Shown: piece after piece, positions 17,137 to 25,694 of the stretch | Layout of the letters: the number at the start of each line of letters is the position of its first letter | How positions within the stretch are numbered: position 1 is the first letter of the stretch | Source: EB88 sp965199135 | Lineage (GTDB): Bacteria > Acidobacteriota > Terriglobia > Terriglobales > Acidobacteriaceae | NCBI GenBank assembly: GCA_965199135.1 | Contig: OZ240685.1 | Span: 2,480,001 to 2,544,000 of the forward strand | Length of the DNA stretch: 64,000 bases | Reading direction: 5' to 3' | Program-made: the position numbers and the translations under genes | Notes under the pieces: model-generated | Databases searched by the model: none | Told to the model about the DNA's origin: nothing | Seen by the model: the letters and a program-made list of their open reading frames with translations, nothing else

Positions 17137-17803
17137 GTTCCTGTCGGAAGCGCCGGATGCGCTCCTCTACCACTTGTACGATACGCGCGTGGATCGGCTC
17201 TATCGCCTCCGCCGCATCGATTACCACCACACGCACAGGCTCCCGTTCGGCGATCGCCAGGTACTGCGCATGCGTTCGCTCAAAGAACGCATCTTCTTCT
17301 GCCTCGAAGCGGCTTTCGTCGTGCCCTGTCGCGGCAAGGTGGCGTGAGTTGCGGCGTCGCGCGCGGGCCAGCGCCTGCTCCATTGGCGGCAGCAACAACA
17401 GCGTCAGGTCAGGCTCCAGGCCGCCACAAAGCTCGGCGTGCAAGCGCTGCACGATCGCGGTACCAAGCGCCCGTCCGCCGCCCTGGTAGGCCTCGGTCGA
17501 GTCGGTCCAGCGGTCGGAGATCACGATCTCGCCACGTGCAAGGGCCGGATTGACCACCTCGGCGATGGCCTGCGCGCGGTCTGCAAACATCACCGCGAGC
17601 TCTGCGAGGGGAGCGATTGGTTCTCCCTGCTTCGCCTCCAGCACCACCGAGCGCAGGCGATCGCCAAAGGCTGTGCTGCCAGGCTGTCGCAGCTCACGCA
17701 CCTCGAGCCCGCGTGCTCGTAACACCGCGCAAAGCTTGCGCAGCTGCGTCGATTTGCCCGAGCCATCGAGCCCCTCAAAGGTAAGAAAAAATCCGCGCGC
17801 CAC
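17105..17803 (-). CDS. tmk: Thymidylate kinase
   Basis: 232 aa from GTG 17803 (AAGGGA just upstream). Upstream codons in the frame do not resemble the family and run into the divergent promoter region, so they are excluded. Walker A EGLDGSGKST (10-19), then RQPGSTAFGDRLR in place of the REPGGT motif, the DR-containing SDRWTDSTEAYQGGGR, and a lid region rich in Arg. It phosphorylates dTMP to dTDP. The Gly-to-Ser change in REPGG(T) is slightly unusual. First gene of a leftward tmk-P450-HNH series with overlapping ends. Confidence 0.85.
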   Translation of the reverse strand: MARGFFLTFEGLDGSGKSTQLRKLCAVLRARGLEVRELRQPGSTAFGDRLRSVVLEAKQGEPIAPLAELAVMFADRAQAIAEVVNPALARGEIVISDRWTDSTEAYQGGGRALGTAIVQRLHAELCGGLEPDLTLLLLPPMEQALARARRRNSRHLAATGHDESRFEAEEDAFFERTHAQYLAIAEREPVRVVVIDAAEAIEPIHARIVQVVEERIRRFRQEHGHDLSTAPK

Positions 17804-17912
17804 GGGCCGTCCCTTCGTCTTCGCTGATGGTAGCAGCCGTCTGTGTACACTGGACGCGCCGCGAACCCCTGCCCAGTGGTGTTCGATCCGGCTCCCCGGA
17901 GGAAGAACCCGC

Positions 17913-19808
17913 TTGAAGCTGTTCGCTCTGCTAGCCCCTATCCTTTTCGTCGCTCCCTCACTGTTCGGGCAAACCACCTCGATCCGCGTCCACGTGGATG
18001 AGACCGATGCACCGCGAAAGCTCATCCACGCAACGCTGGAGATGCCCGCGACGCCCGGCCCGATGACGCTGCTCTACCCCAAGTGGATTCCCGGCGAACA
18101 CAGCCCCAGCGGCCCCATTGATAACTTTGCCGGCCTCGTCATCCAGGCAAACGGGCAGACGCTCGCCTGGCAGCGCGATGACGTCAACATGTTCGCCTTT
18201 CACATCACGGTGCCCGCAGGGGCAGCCACGCTCAAGATCCAGTGTGACTTTCTTGCGACCGCTGCAGCGACGGGTTTCTCCGCAGGCGCCAGCACCAGCG
18301 CGAACCTTGCCATGCTGAGCTGGAACGAGGTGTTGCTCTACCCGCAGGGGATCTCGCCCGCGCAAATCAAAGTCACACCTTCGGTCACGCTGCCGAGCGG
18401 CTGGAAGTTCGGCACGGCACTCACGCGGACCGGCGGCACAGGAGATTCGGCAGACTTCGCGCCAGTCTCGATGGAGCAGCTGATCGACTCGCCGCTGCTT
18501 GCCGGGCGCTACTTCCGCGAGATTGCCCTCGCGCCCGAGATCACGCCGAAGCACTTTCTCGATCTCGCAGCCGATGGCCCGGAAGAGCTTGTGATCAAAC
18601 CCGAGGCCCAGGCGGCGTTTGACAAGCTGGTGCGTGAGACCGGCGCGCTCTACCAGTCACGCCATTATGAGAGCTACCATTTTCTTGTCACGCTGAGCGA
18701 TGAGGTTGCGCACTTCGGCCTGGAGCACCACCAGTCGAGCGATGATCGCGTGCCTGCAGATACCTTCATGAACAGCGACGAAGCGCTCCTGCAGGCAGAC
18801 CTCCTGCCCCATGAGTTCACGCACTCCTGGAACGGCAAGTACCGCCGCCCTGCAGGCCTCGCCACCGGCAACTACGAAGACCCGATGAAGGGCAACCTGC
18901 TGTGGGTCTACGAGGGGCTCACGCAGTACCTGGGCGATGTGCTCGCTGCGCGCAGCGGCATCGAGACGCCCGAACAGTATCGCGAGGCGCTTGCATATTC
19001 AGCAGCTACGCTCGACGCCCGCCCCGGCCGCACCTGGCGCGACCTGCAGGACACGGCGACTGCGGCGCAAACCTTGTACGAAGCCAGTGGTCAGTGGGAT
19101 AACTGGCGCCGCAATGTCGACTACTATCCCGAGGGCGAGCTTGTCTGGCTCGAAGTGGACACGATCATCCGCAAAGGGACCGACGGCAAGAAGTCCATCA
19201 ACGACTTCTGCGCGCTCTTTCTTGGGCTCGGCGGCAACACCCCACCCAGGGTCGTGCCCTATACCTTTGATGATGTGGTCGCAAACCTCAATGCAGTCAC
19301 GCCGTATAACTGGGCCGCGTTTCTCACGGAACGCCTGACCTCAAAGAGCGAGCATGCTCCGCTCCGCGGCATCGAAGCCGGCGGCTACAAGCTCGTCTAC
19401 AACGACACCACGGGCGCGTATATCGATGCGCTCTCCAATGTCGGCGCGGGCGTGAATGCGTGGTGGTCCATCGGCATCAAGGCCGGCAGCGAAGGGCGTG
19501 TAAGTGACGTACTGTTTCATTCGCCTGCGTTCCAGTCCGGGCTCGGGCCGGGCATGCAGATCATCGCAGTGAACGGTCGGCAGTTTTCCCCGGCAGTGCT
19601 GAACGCCGCGATCACGGATGCGAAGACCAGCACCGTGCCGATGGAGCTGATCGTCTTGAACACCGGCTACTACAGGGTGCTGCACCTGGACTACCACGGC
19701 GGCCTGCGCTACCCGCATCTGGAGCGCGTCAGCGGAACGCCAGATCGGCTCGATGCGATCCTCGCATCGCTAAGTTCTGCGCCAGCGACAGGGAACAAGC
19801 ACAGGTAG
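17913..19808 (+). CDS. M61-family glycyl aminopeptidase with PDZ domain
   Basis: 631 aa from TTG 17913, which has GGAGGAAG seven bases upstream and opens a signal peptide (LKLFALLAPILFVAPSLFGQ). The larger open frame upstream lies antisense to tmk and is not coding. The N-terminal beta-sandwich of M61 (PKWIPGEHSPSGPIDN) is followed by the zinc site HEFTH (H300, E301, H304) with NGKYRRP, and the third ligand in VYEGLTQYL (E334). A PDZ domain lies at about 530-600 (GLGPGMQIIAVNGRQF). The family cleaves N-terminal Gly or Ala; location periplasmic or outside. Ends flush against convergent recJ. Confidence 0.88.
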   Translation: MKLFALLAPILFVAPSLFGQTTSIRVHVDETDAPRKLIHATLEMPATPGPMTLLYPKWIPGEHSPSGPIDNFAGLVIQANGQTLAWQRDDVNMFAFHITVPAGAATLKIQCDFLATAAATGFSAGASTSANLAMLSWNEVLLYPQGISPAQIKVTPSVTLPSGWKFGTALTRTGGTGDSADFAPVSMEQLIDSPLLAGRYFREIALAPEITPKHFLDLAADGPEELVIKPEAQAAFDKLVRETGALYQSRHYESYHFLVTLSDEVAHFGLEHHQSSDDRVPADTFMNSDEALLQADLLPHEFTHSWNGKYRRPAGLATGNYEDPMKGNLLWVYEGLTQYLGDVLAARSGIETPEQYREALAYSAATLDARPGRTWRDLQDTATAAQTLYEASGQWDNWRRNVDYYPEGELVWLEVDTIIRKGTDGKKSINDFCALFLGLGGNTPPRVVPYTFDDVVANLNAVTPYNWAAFLTERLTSKSEHAPLRGIEAGGYKLVYNDTTGAYIDALSNVGAGVNAWWSIGIKAGSEGRVSDVLFHSPAFQSGLGPGMQIIAVNGRQFSPAVLNAAITDAKTSTVPMELIVLNTGYYRVLHLDYHGGLRYPHLERVSGTPDRLDAILASLSSAPATGNKHR

Positions 19809-21584
19809 TTAACGGGAGCGACGAAGGTCGGCGATCTCAAGCTCGAGGCCGCCGAACTCCGGGTGTTCGTTCTCGCGCAGCCGGTACACGAGGTCCACAG
19901 AATCACCCGGTGCCAGTGCCATCGCTCGCACCCGCTCGCCCCAGTTCCATCCGAGCGCAGCCATCCGCACCTTTCCCTGGCCCAGCTGCAGCTTGCAGTG
20001 ACGCTCTTTCATGTAGCGCGGCTCCGCGGCAACAACAACGCCGTAGGCAGCAAACTGCGGTTCGGGATTCTCCATCCCGAACGGCTCCAGCCGCCGCACT
20101 GCCTTGTACAGTGCCGCCGTGACGAGATCAAGCACCAGCTCGCCATCGCAGTGCACCGCCGAGCAGAGGTCCTGTTCCGCAACATGCACGGCAGCATACG
20201 CGGCCATGCGCTTTCGCAGCTCCGGCACCCGCTCCGAGGGCAGCGAAAAACCGACCGCATGCGAGTGCCCGCCGAACCGCGTGAACAAGGCGGCGCAGCT
20301 CTCAAGCGCAGCAAGCAGGTGAAAGGTCTCGATCGATCGGCCCGAGCCATATGCTTCGCCTGACTCATGCGCGATCACGAGCACAGGTTTGCCCGTCGCT
20401 TCCACCACACGCGATGCAAGGATCCCGATCACTCCCCGGTGCCAGCCCTCGCCATCAAGTACCAGGCAGCGTGCGTCTGCAGCCTCCGGAGCAGTGGCCT
20501 GTTCCAGCACTTCGCGAAGCGCAGCGGCTTCGGTGTCACGACGGTTGGTATTCAAGGCATCGAGCTTCGCGGCAAGCTCCTGCGCACGCATCGGGCTGCG
20601 CGTGGTAAACAGTTCCACCACGTCGTTCGCAACGTCCATGCGTCCAGCTGCATTGATGCGCGGTCCCAGGCGGAAGCCCACATCCATCGCACTCAGCCGC
20701 GTCTTCCCAGGGTCCAGCTGCGCCACAGCCAGCAGCGCTCGCAGTCCAGGGCTCACCGGATCACGCAGCGCCTCAAGCCCGAGTGCGACGATCGCACGAT
20801 TCTCCCCCAGCAGCGAAACTGCATCCGCCACGGTGGCAATTGCCAGCATTTTCAGGAATGACGGAAGCAGCTTCGTGCGCAGGCGCTCCTCCGCAGCTGC
20901 GTCGCCCTTGGCGTAGCTTGAGAGCAGCGCCTGCGACAGCTTGAAAGCCACCCCTGCACCACACAGCCCCTTGCACTCATACGTGCAGCCGGGCTGGTTG
21001 GGGTTCAGGATCGCGAGCGCACGTGGCAGCGAAGCGGCGCCATCTGCACCCTCGGGCAGATGATGATCCGTTACGATCAGGTCAAGCCCCAGCGCCTCCG
21101 CAGCCTCGGCCGCAGCAAACGCGCGGATGCCCGTGTCCACGCTGATCACCAGCCGCACACCCTCGGCGGCTGCCCGCTCCAGCACCTCGCGTTGCATGCC
21201 GTAGCCTTCGCGCAGACGGTGCGGGACGTGAAAGCGTGCCGTCCCACCCACCCGCTCGATCGCCGTCTTCAGGAGAACAACGGCGGTGGTTCCATCGACG
21301 TCGTAATCGCCGTAGATCAGGATGCTCTCGTGCCGGTCGATCGCGGCACGCAGACGCTCGACCGCCGGTTGCATGCCCAGCATCGAGAAGGGATCGTGCA
21401 ACTGCTCCAGTGATGGTGACAGAAAGCGACGCGCCTGCTCCGGGGTCTCGAGACCCCGTTGTACCAGGAGCCCTGCGACCGCGTGCGGCAGGAGCAGCTC
21501 ACGCGCGAAAAGCGCTGCAAGCGCCTCATCGAACTCCGGCAGGATCCAGCGCTTCGCCGGCACGGCAGCAGGTGTTGCAGCCAC
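19809..21584 (-). CDS. recJ: Single-stranded-DNA-specific exonuclease RecJ
   Basis: 591 aa, the usual length. DHH superfamily motifs: ILIYGDYDVDGTTA, ISVDTGI, LIVTDHHLPEG, then the DHHA1 region with GSGRSIETFHLL and FGGHSHAVGFSL. A C-terminal OB-like domain follows. A 5'-3' ssDNA exonuclease in mismatch repair, base excision repair and RecF recombination. GTG start 21584 with GAGGAAG upstream, lying in the end of the preceding gene. Stop codons of recJ and the convergent M61 gene are adjacent with no spacer. Confidence 0.95.
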   Translation of the reverse strand: MAATPAAVPAKRWILPEFDEALAALFARELLLPHAVAGLLVQRGLETPEQARRFLSPSLEQLHDPFSMLGMQPAVERLRAAIDRHESILIYGDYDVDGTTAVVLLKTAIERVGGTARFHVPHRLREGYGMQREVLERAAAEGVRLVISVDTGIRAFAAAEAAEALGLDLIVTDHHLPEGADGAASLPRALAILNPNQPGCTYECKGLCGAGVAFKLSQALLSSYAKGDAAAEERLRTKLLPSFLKMLAIATVADAVSLLGENRAIVALGLEALRDPVSPGLRALLAVAQLDPGKTRLSAMDVGFRLGPRINAAGRMDVANDVVELFTTRSPMRAQELAAKLDALNTNRRDTEAAALREVLEQATAPEAADARCLVLDGEGWHRGVIGILASRVVEATGKPVLVIAHESGEAYGSGRSIETFHLLAALESCAALFTRFGGHSHAVGFSLPSERVPELRKRMAAYAAVHVAEQDLCSAVHCDGELVLDLVTAALYKAVRRLEPFGMENPEPQFAAYGVVVAAEPRYMKERHCKLQLGQGKVRMAALGWNWGERVRAMALAPGDSVDLVYRLRENEHPEFGGLELEIADLRRSR

Positions 21585-21586
21585 AG

Positions 21587-22063
21587 CTACTCTTCCTCTT
21601 CGCTGCCTTCGTCAAACACCACGTTGCTGATGTCGAAGTCATCGATCGCTTCGATCAGCTCTTCGTAGCGCTCGTACCAGTCGCTGGCGGTCTCATGCAG
21701 AAACGCAACACCCTGGTGCACAAAGCCGATCTGCAGAAAGCCTATCTTGCCGACATGCTCCCGCATCGCGTCGATCTCGTCGAACTCCGGCGCTTCCTCG
21801 TCAGGAAAGTTCTGCTCACGCAGCTTTTCGAGCAGGATGTCGAGCTCTTCGTCATCAATCACCACATCGCTCAACGTCAGAAAGCCGGCGCCGGCAGACT
21901 TCGCCGTTTCGACCAGCCGCTTCCATCCGTCCGAGTCGTCCTCGTCTTCCCAGAGCACCGATGGAACATCGTCACCGATGTACCCGGGAAACTGTCGAAG
22001 GCCGTGGCCAGCAAGGAAAGCGATCATGTCGTCTTTCAGGACGGAGAGGTTGTCGTGTGCCAT
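21587..22063 (-). CDS. Conserved acidic protein of unknown function
   Basis: 158 aa from ATG 22063; an extra upstream open stretch looks unlike protein and is excluded. Strongly acidic, with clusters such as WEDEDDSDGW and a C-terminal EEEE tail, and mixed alpha/beta character. No motif recognised, no signal peptide. Encoded just upstream of recJ with 2 bases between its stop and the recJ GTG, so the two are probably one operon. A cytoplasmic partner of RecJ is possible but unsupported. Confidence 0.7.
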   Translation of the reverse strand: MAHDNLSVLKDDMIAFLAGHGLRQFPGYIGDDVPSVLWEDEDDSDGWKRLVETAKSAGAGFLTLSDVVIDDEELDILLEKLREQNFPDEEAPEFDEIDAMREHVGKIGFLQIGFVHQGVAFLHETASDWYERYEELIEAIDDFDISNVVFDEGSEEEE

Positions 22064-22157
22064 AACCTCGCTATTCTCGCAGGTTCGCGGGCCCCGCGCG
22101 AGAGCCCCGGCGGCCCTCAAACGACGGAGCCATTGTGCTAGACTCGCCCCCAGACCC

Positions 22158-22436
22158 ATGATTTTTTCCCGCGAATACGTTGGCTACCTCGGACGCAAGA
22201 CAGTCCAGCATCTCGTCGATGCCAAGATGATCAAGACCGATCATTTCAAGCTGGCCGAAGAGCGCGTCACTGCCGCTCTCCTCTCAGAACTCATGCTGGA
22301 AGATCAGATCAACGACGAAGTACGCGTCATCCTGGATGCCATCCAGGAAGAAATGCGCAGGAATGGCGCCGAGTATGGCGAGATGTTCAAGAAGGTCAAG
22401 CAGCAGCTCGTGCGCAAGTACAAGGCGGTGCTATGA
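22158..22436 (+). CDS. DUF507 family protein (first copy)
   Basis: 92 aa from ATG 22158 (the longer open frame before it is antisense to the neighbour). Matches the DUF507 pattern: short helical protein starting MIFSREYVGYLGRK, with a Leu/Glu-rich centre and KQQLVRKYKAVL end. Function unknown; widely found in Acidobacteriota, Deltaproteobacteria and Aquificota as tandem pairs. Overlaps the second copy by 4 bases (ATGA). Confidence 0.8.
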   Translation: MIFSREYVGYLGRKTVQHLVDAKMIKTDHFKLAEERVTAALLSELMLEDQINDEVRVILDAIQEEMRRNGAEYGEMFKKVKQQLVRKYKAVL

Positions 22437-22708
22437 GAGTCTCTCCCGACAAGGTCAACAAGCTGGCCCATGCCGTTGCGGATACGCTTGCGGGTATCGA
22501 CGAGGTGGAGTTCCAGGAAGACCGCGACACCATTCGCAAAGAAGCACGGAACTACCTCCAGGTGCTGCTCGCTGAAGAGATGCGCATCGACCAGGCCGCC
22601 CGCGCCAAGATCTCCTCGCAGCGCAAGATCATCATGGAAGGCTCCCAGGAGTGGAACATCCTCTATCGCAAGTACTACAACGACGAAGTCAAACGCCTGG
22701 GCATCTAG
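22433..22708 (+). CDS. DUF507 family protein (second copy)
   Basis: 91 aa, start coupled to the stop of the first DUF507 gene. MRVSPDKVNKLAHAVADTL opening, charged helices and a C-terminal WNILYRKYYNDEVKRLG motif typical of the family. The paralogue pair probably acts as a heteromer; role unknown. A strong terminator follows 12 bases after the stop. Confidence 0.8.
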   Translation: MRVSPDKVNKLAHAVADTLAGIDEVEFQEDRDTIRKEARNYLQVLLAEEMRIDQAARAKISSQRKIIMEGSQEWNILYRKYYNDEVKRLGI

Positions 22709-22720
22709 AGAAGCGCGGCA

Positions 22721-22760
22721 GCCAAAAAGGGCGAACCCACCGGGGTTCGCCCTTTTGGCC
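22721..22760. terminator. Bidirectional rho-independent terminator
   Basis: GCCAAAA...GGGCGAACCC pairs with GGGTTCGCCC...TTTTGGC around a short loop; the A-run and T-run lie within the arms. It separates the rightward DUF507 pair from the leftward membrane-protein gene that ends at 22770 and can serve both. Confidence 0.85.
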
Positions 22761-22769
22761 GCCATTCAG

Positions 22770-23198
22770 CTAAACCCGCTCGGTGTCTGCTCTCCAGCTC
22801 GCAATCTGTTCCTTGATCCCCTTCGGCGTGAGCCGCTCCCGCACTGCGCGTTCCGCCAGGGCAGCGAGTTCTGCGTCCGATGCAAATCGAAGCGCCACCA
22901 CCTGCTTGACGGAAAGCTCCCGCGCCACCATCTGCGACTCCATTGGCAGCAGCGCCGCCATGCGGATCCTCTCCTCCAGCCGAATAATGCGGTCCTGGTT
23001 CTTGAGCGCATACTGTCGGGCGACAAAAGCCAGCATCAGCAATGCGAAGGCAACCACCACGCTCCAGGCATGCCAGCCGTTGAAGCGGTGCGCTGCTCGC
23101 ACGATCGTGTAGATCAGGTTGCCCAGCAGCACCGGCACAATCACCAGGTGGAAGGCAACATCGGTTCGTGCATGGTTCTTGAAGTTCTGCTCAGCCAT
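22770..23198 (-). CDS. Small membrane protein, DUF6526-like
   Basis: 142 aa from ATG 23198. Two hydrophobic segments (about 18-37 and 48-66; VAFHLVIVPVLLGNLIYTIV, WSVVVAFALLMLAFVA) give two predicted transmembrane helices, followed by a cytoplasmic helical tail with RIRMAALLP and VALRFASDAELAALAERA. The tail pattern resembles DUF6526 (from memory). Function unknown. Lies 25 bases after the next gene upstream, same strand. Confidence 0.65.
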   Translation of the reverse strand: MAEQNFKNHARTDVAFHLVIVPVLLGNLIYTIVRAAHRFNGWHAWSVVVAFALLMLAFVARQYALKNQDRIIRLEERIRMAALLPMESQMVARELSVKQVVALRFASDAELAALAERAVRERLTPKGIKEQIASWRADTERV

Positions 23199-23223
23199 CG
23201 TCGGAACCTCTCGTCGCTTTCCG

Positions 23224-24123
23224 TTACTGGTGGGCCGCCGCCGCCGCTGCTGCCTGCGCCTGCTGCTTGGCATGACGCTTGCGAACGAAGTGGTTCTCGA
23301 TATCCGGCCAGAACTCTTCCAGCTCGGAACCGATTGTGCCTTCCGCTGTGACCGTCACAGCTCCCGTAAAGGTCTTGCCCAGCCCGCGGTCGGCAGAAGG
23401 ATAGTAAGCGTTCGAGATGCCGCCCGCGATGATGTTGCCAAGCACGTTGGCGAAATTTGGACCCCACTTGCCGCTGTCGCGCCTGCACCAGAGTGCCGTG
23501 GCCGCAGAGTAGAACGCGCGATGTGTGTACCCGTAATCCTCGCCCTCGCGAAAGTACCGGGGGTCCTCGTGGAACGCCGACGTGAGCACGGCATTGCCCC
23601 AGAAGTTGCCATCGAACGTATCGGCATACGACGCGGCATAACGCTTGAAGTATCCCTCGGCTCCCTGGTGGTAGCCAGGGTTGCTGTTCTTGGCTTGGCC
23701 AATCCCGGCTACGATCGCATCCAGCGTAAAGATGTATGGATCAGTCGAGCTCTTCCACATCAGGCCGAACTTCTCGCCGACCGTGAGCGGCTTGTACACG
23801 CCCGAGTGATTCACCGCCTGGAACTCCGGAATCACACCGAGAATGCGCTGATGCTCCGCACTCTTGAGGGTGTAATTGGCGTCGCCAGGCTGCGGCTCCG
23901 TTGCCGGGGTGGCCTGGCCCTTCTTGGCGGGCTGTTGTGATGCGGGCGCGGGTGTTTCTGCCTGCTGAGTAAGAAACCCGGCGTCCGGCGCGTCCGGCAA
24001 TCGATTTGCAGTCGGTGCAGCCAAGGCGACGGTGCTGGCTGCCAGCCAGACTGCGACGGTCACTCCTGAGCGCAACGTCCTAGAGAGTTTCGTCTGGTCC
24101 AGCTTCGAACATAGTATGGGCAT
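23224..24123 (-). CDS. Exported protein of unknown function
   Basis: 299 aa from ATG 24123. Positively charged n-region then hydrophobic stretch (VTVAVWLAASTVALAAPTA), a signal peptide. A Pro/Ala/Gln-rich low-complexity segment (about 55-80) precedes a folded region with many aromatic residues (HEDPRYFREGEDYGYTHRAFYSA; ISNAYYPSADRG). It ends in a His/Gln/Ala-rich tail. I associate this layout with a conserved Acidobacteriota periplasmic or outer-membrane family, but have no function to offer. Confidence 0.65.
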   Translation of the reverse strand: MPILCSKLDQTKLSRTLRSGVTVAVWLAASTVALAAPTANRLPDAPDAGFLTQQAETPAPASQQPAKKGQATPATEPQPGDANYTLKSAEHQRILGVIPEFQAVNHSGVYKPLTVGEKFGLMWKSSTDPYIFTLDAIVAGIGQAKNSNPGYHQGAEGYFKRYAASYADTFDGNFWGNAVLTSAFHEDPRYFREGEDYGYTHRAFYSAATALWCRRDSGKWGPNFANVLGNIIAGGISNAYYPSADRGLGKTFTGAVTVTAEGTIGSELEEFWPDIENHFVRKRHAKQQAQAAAAAAAHQ

Positions 24124-24363
24124 TCCTCTGCGCAACTCCTGGAGCTTAGGTAAGCGGTGAACACTGGCATGGAAGACCCGGTGTGTACAATCGAGTCTAC
24201 CTGCGATGGGGCGGCGGAGCCACGAAGTGGCCGCTCCCAACGCTCCGCCCGGTCCTGTGACCTTATGGAACTACCGGGTATTCTCTCGCGGCAGACGAAT
24301 TGCCGATAGAGACCAAGCATCCATAGCGGCAGTCGTTGTTTCACTTGCAGGAAGGATTTCTGA
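24124..24363. promoter_or_regulatory. Divergent intergenic region upstream of wecG/tagA-like gene
   Basis: 240 bases without a credible gene. A TACAAT at 24185-24190 is a candidate -10 for the rightward glycosyltransferase gene but lacks a clear -35. Nothing else is recognised. Confidence 0.3.
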
Positions 24364-25131
24364 ATGGCTTTGGTGAAGGCTCGGATACAACGCATCCTGG
24401 GCATTGCTTTTTTCTGCGGTACGGCGCGGGAAACGATCATTCAGATGCGTGAAGGCGGATTGCTTGTGGTGCCGGCAGCTCCTGCACTCAAAGATCTTCC
24501 CACGAACGTCGACTACCGCGAGGCGCTGCTCCATTCTGATGTTGCTATCACCGACAGTATCTTCATGGTGCTCGTCTGGAACCTCATCAGCAGGAACCGA
24601 GTACCCCGGGTGTCCGGGCTCGAATACCTGAAGCAACTGCTGGAAGAGCCGGATGTGCGTGAACCGGGAAGCACCCTCTGGATCATGGCCAGCCCGAAGA
24701 GCGCGGAGACCAACCTCGCCTGGCTTGAAGGGCAAGGAATCCGAATCCAGGAGCAAGATATCTACATGGCTCCCCTGTATCGGGGCGAGATCGCAGATGA
24801 GATCCTGCTGGACAAACTTCGGGATCATGTCTACAAGCACGTCGTGGTCACCGTCGGTGGCGGGACGCAGGAGCGGCTTGGCCTCTACATCAAGCGCAAC
24901 CTCGAGTACCTGCCGGCGATTCACTGCATCGGCGCGGCTATTGCGTTCCTCAGCGGCGACCAGGTCAAGATCCCGACCTGGGCCGATTTGACCGGCCTCG
25001 GCTGGCTGCTGCGCTGCCTTTCGAACCCGCGTGTCTACGTGCCCCGCTACTGGGCTGCCCGTAAGCTGCTCTGGCTGCTGCTGCGCTACCGCTCCCAGCT
25101 CCCGCCCCTGCGCGTGGCCGCCAAGGCCTGA
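24364..25131 (+). CDS. WecG/TagA/CpsF-family glycosyltransferase
   Basis: 255 aa. GT26-like features: PTNVDYREALLHSDVAITDS near the N-terminus, VTVGGGTQERLGLYIK and CIGAAIAFLSGDQ in the middle, and GLGWLLRCLSNPRVYVPRYW at the C-terminus. Members transfer ManNAc-type sugars to undecaprenyl-linked intermediates of surface polysaccharide. The leading motif differs from the classic PDG..., so donor and acceptor cannot be named. Isolated gene, followed by a short repeat and a terminator. Confidence 0.78.
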   Translation: MALVKARIQRILGIAFFCGTARETIIQMREGGLLVVPAAPALKDLPTNVDYREALLHSDVAITDSIFMVLVWNLISRNRVPRVSGLEYLKQLLEEPDVREPGSTLWIMASPKSAETNLAWLEGQGIRIQEQDIYMAPLYRGEIADEILLDKLRDHVYKHVVVTVGGGTQERLGLYIKRNLEYLPAIHCIGAAIAFLSGDQVKIPTWADLTGLGWLLRCLSNPRVYVPRYWAARKLLWLLLRYRSQLPPLRVAAKA

Positions 25132-25170
25132 GAACGGGGCCCGAGAACAGGGCCTGGGAACAGGGCCCGA
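25131..25170. repeat. Short degenerate tandem repeat
   Basis: Three imperfect copies of GAACRGGGCCYG lie head to tail directly after the glycosyltransferase stop. The function is unknown; it may be slippage-derived sequence. Confidence 0.6.
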
Positions 25171-25203
25171 AAAAAACAGGGGACACCGCCCGGTGTCCCC
25201 TGC
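25171..25203 (-). terminator. Rho-independent terminator of csbD-like gene
   Basis: Stem CAGGGGACACCG/CGGTGTCCCCTG followed, on the minus strand, by a run of T. It lies 19 bases past the CsbD-family stop. Confidence 0.85.
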
Positions 25204-25221
25204 CTCCACAAACTGAAACGC

Positions 25222-25491
25222 TTACTTCCGGTCGATAGTGACGTCGTGCTCCCGTTCAAACGTGTTCACGTGGTCCGTCTTGCGCTCGGCGTCGAACTTC
25301 GCTGCTCTCGCCTGGTCGATCAGGTTGTTGCCCGCATCCTTGACGTTGCCCCAGGCCTCGCGTGCAGAACCCTTCAGCTGGTCTTCTTTGCCTGCGTCCT
25401 TGAGGTTCTGATCGCCAACGAGAGCCCCGGCTGCTTCTTCAATATGGCCGGCGATCTTTTGAAACGCACCCTTGATCTTGTCATCGTTCAT
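25222..25491 (-). CDS. CsbD-family stress protein
   Basis: 89 aa. N-terminal KIKGAFQKIAGHIEEAAGALVGD and then EDQLKGSAREAWGNVKDAG match the CsbD domain (helical, hydrophilic). Members are among general stress proteins; the mechanism is not known. The gene stands alone with its own terminator, with an AGGAGGGTGCC-type ribosome site before the ATG. Confidence 0.88.
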   Translation of the reverse strand: MNDDKIKGAFQKIAGHIEEAAGALVGDQNLKDAGKEDQLKGSAREAWGNVKDAGNNLIDQARAAKFDAERKTDHVNTFEREHDVTIDRK

Positions 25492-25565
25492 GGCACCCTC
25501 CTGTCCACCACATAGGTTGCGGAAGGGATATGCGGGGTTGGCTGGAGGGGTATTGCGGAATGTCT

Positions 25566-25642
25566 TGGTAGCGCCAACGGGGATCGAACCCGTACTCTTC
25601 GCCTTGAGAGGGCGACGTGTTAACCAGTTACACCATGGCGCC
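25566..25642 (-). tRNA. tRNA-Glu (anticodon CTC)
   Basis: 77 bases including an encoded CCA (25566-25568). The acceptor GGCGCCA pairs with TGGCGCT, the anticodon stem TCGCC/GGCGA encloses loop CTCTCAA (anticodon CTC, reads GAG), and the T-arm has GGTTCGATCC. It lies between csbD and the uup-like gene on the same strand. Confidence 0.93.
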
Positions 25643-25694
25643 GTGACTCCTCTGAGTGTAGCAGAGCCCGCTTCGTCCGGGCCCTCCCCTGCCG

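Noticed and set aside
17550..17912. Extended N-terminus of the M61 peptidase
   Set aside because: This stretch is antisense to tmk; the TTG at 17913 has a strong ribosome site and begins a signal peptide.
25131..25203. CRISPR-like repeats after the glycosyltransferase gene
   Set aside because: Units are only about 13 bases, imperfect and without spacers; they lead into a terminator hairpin.
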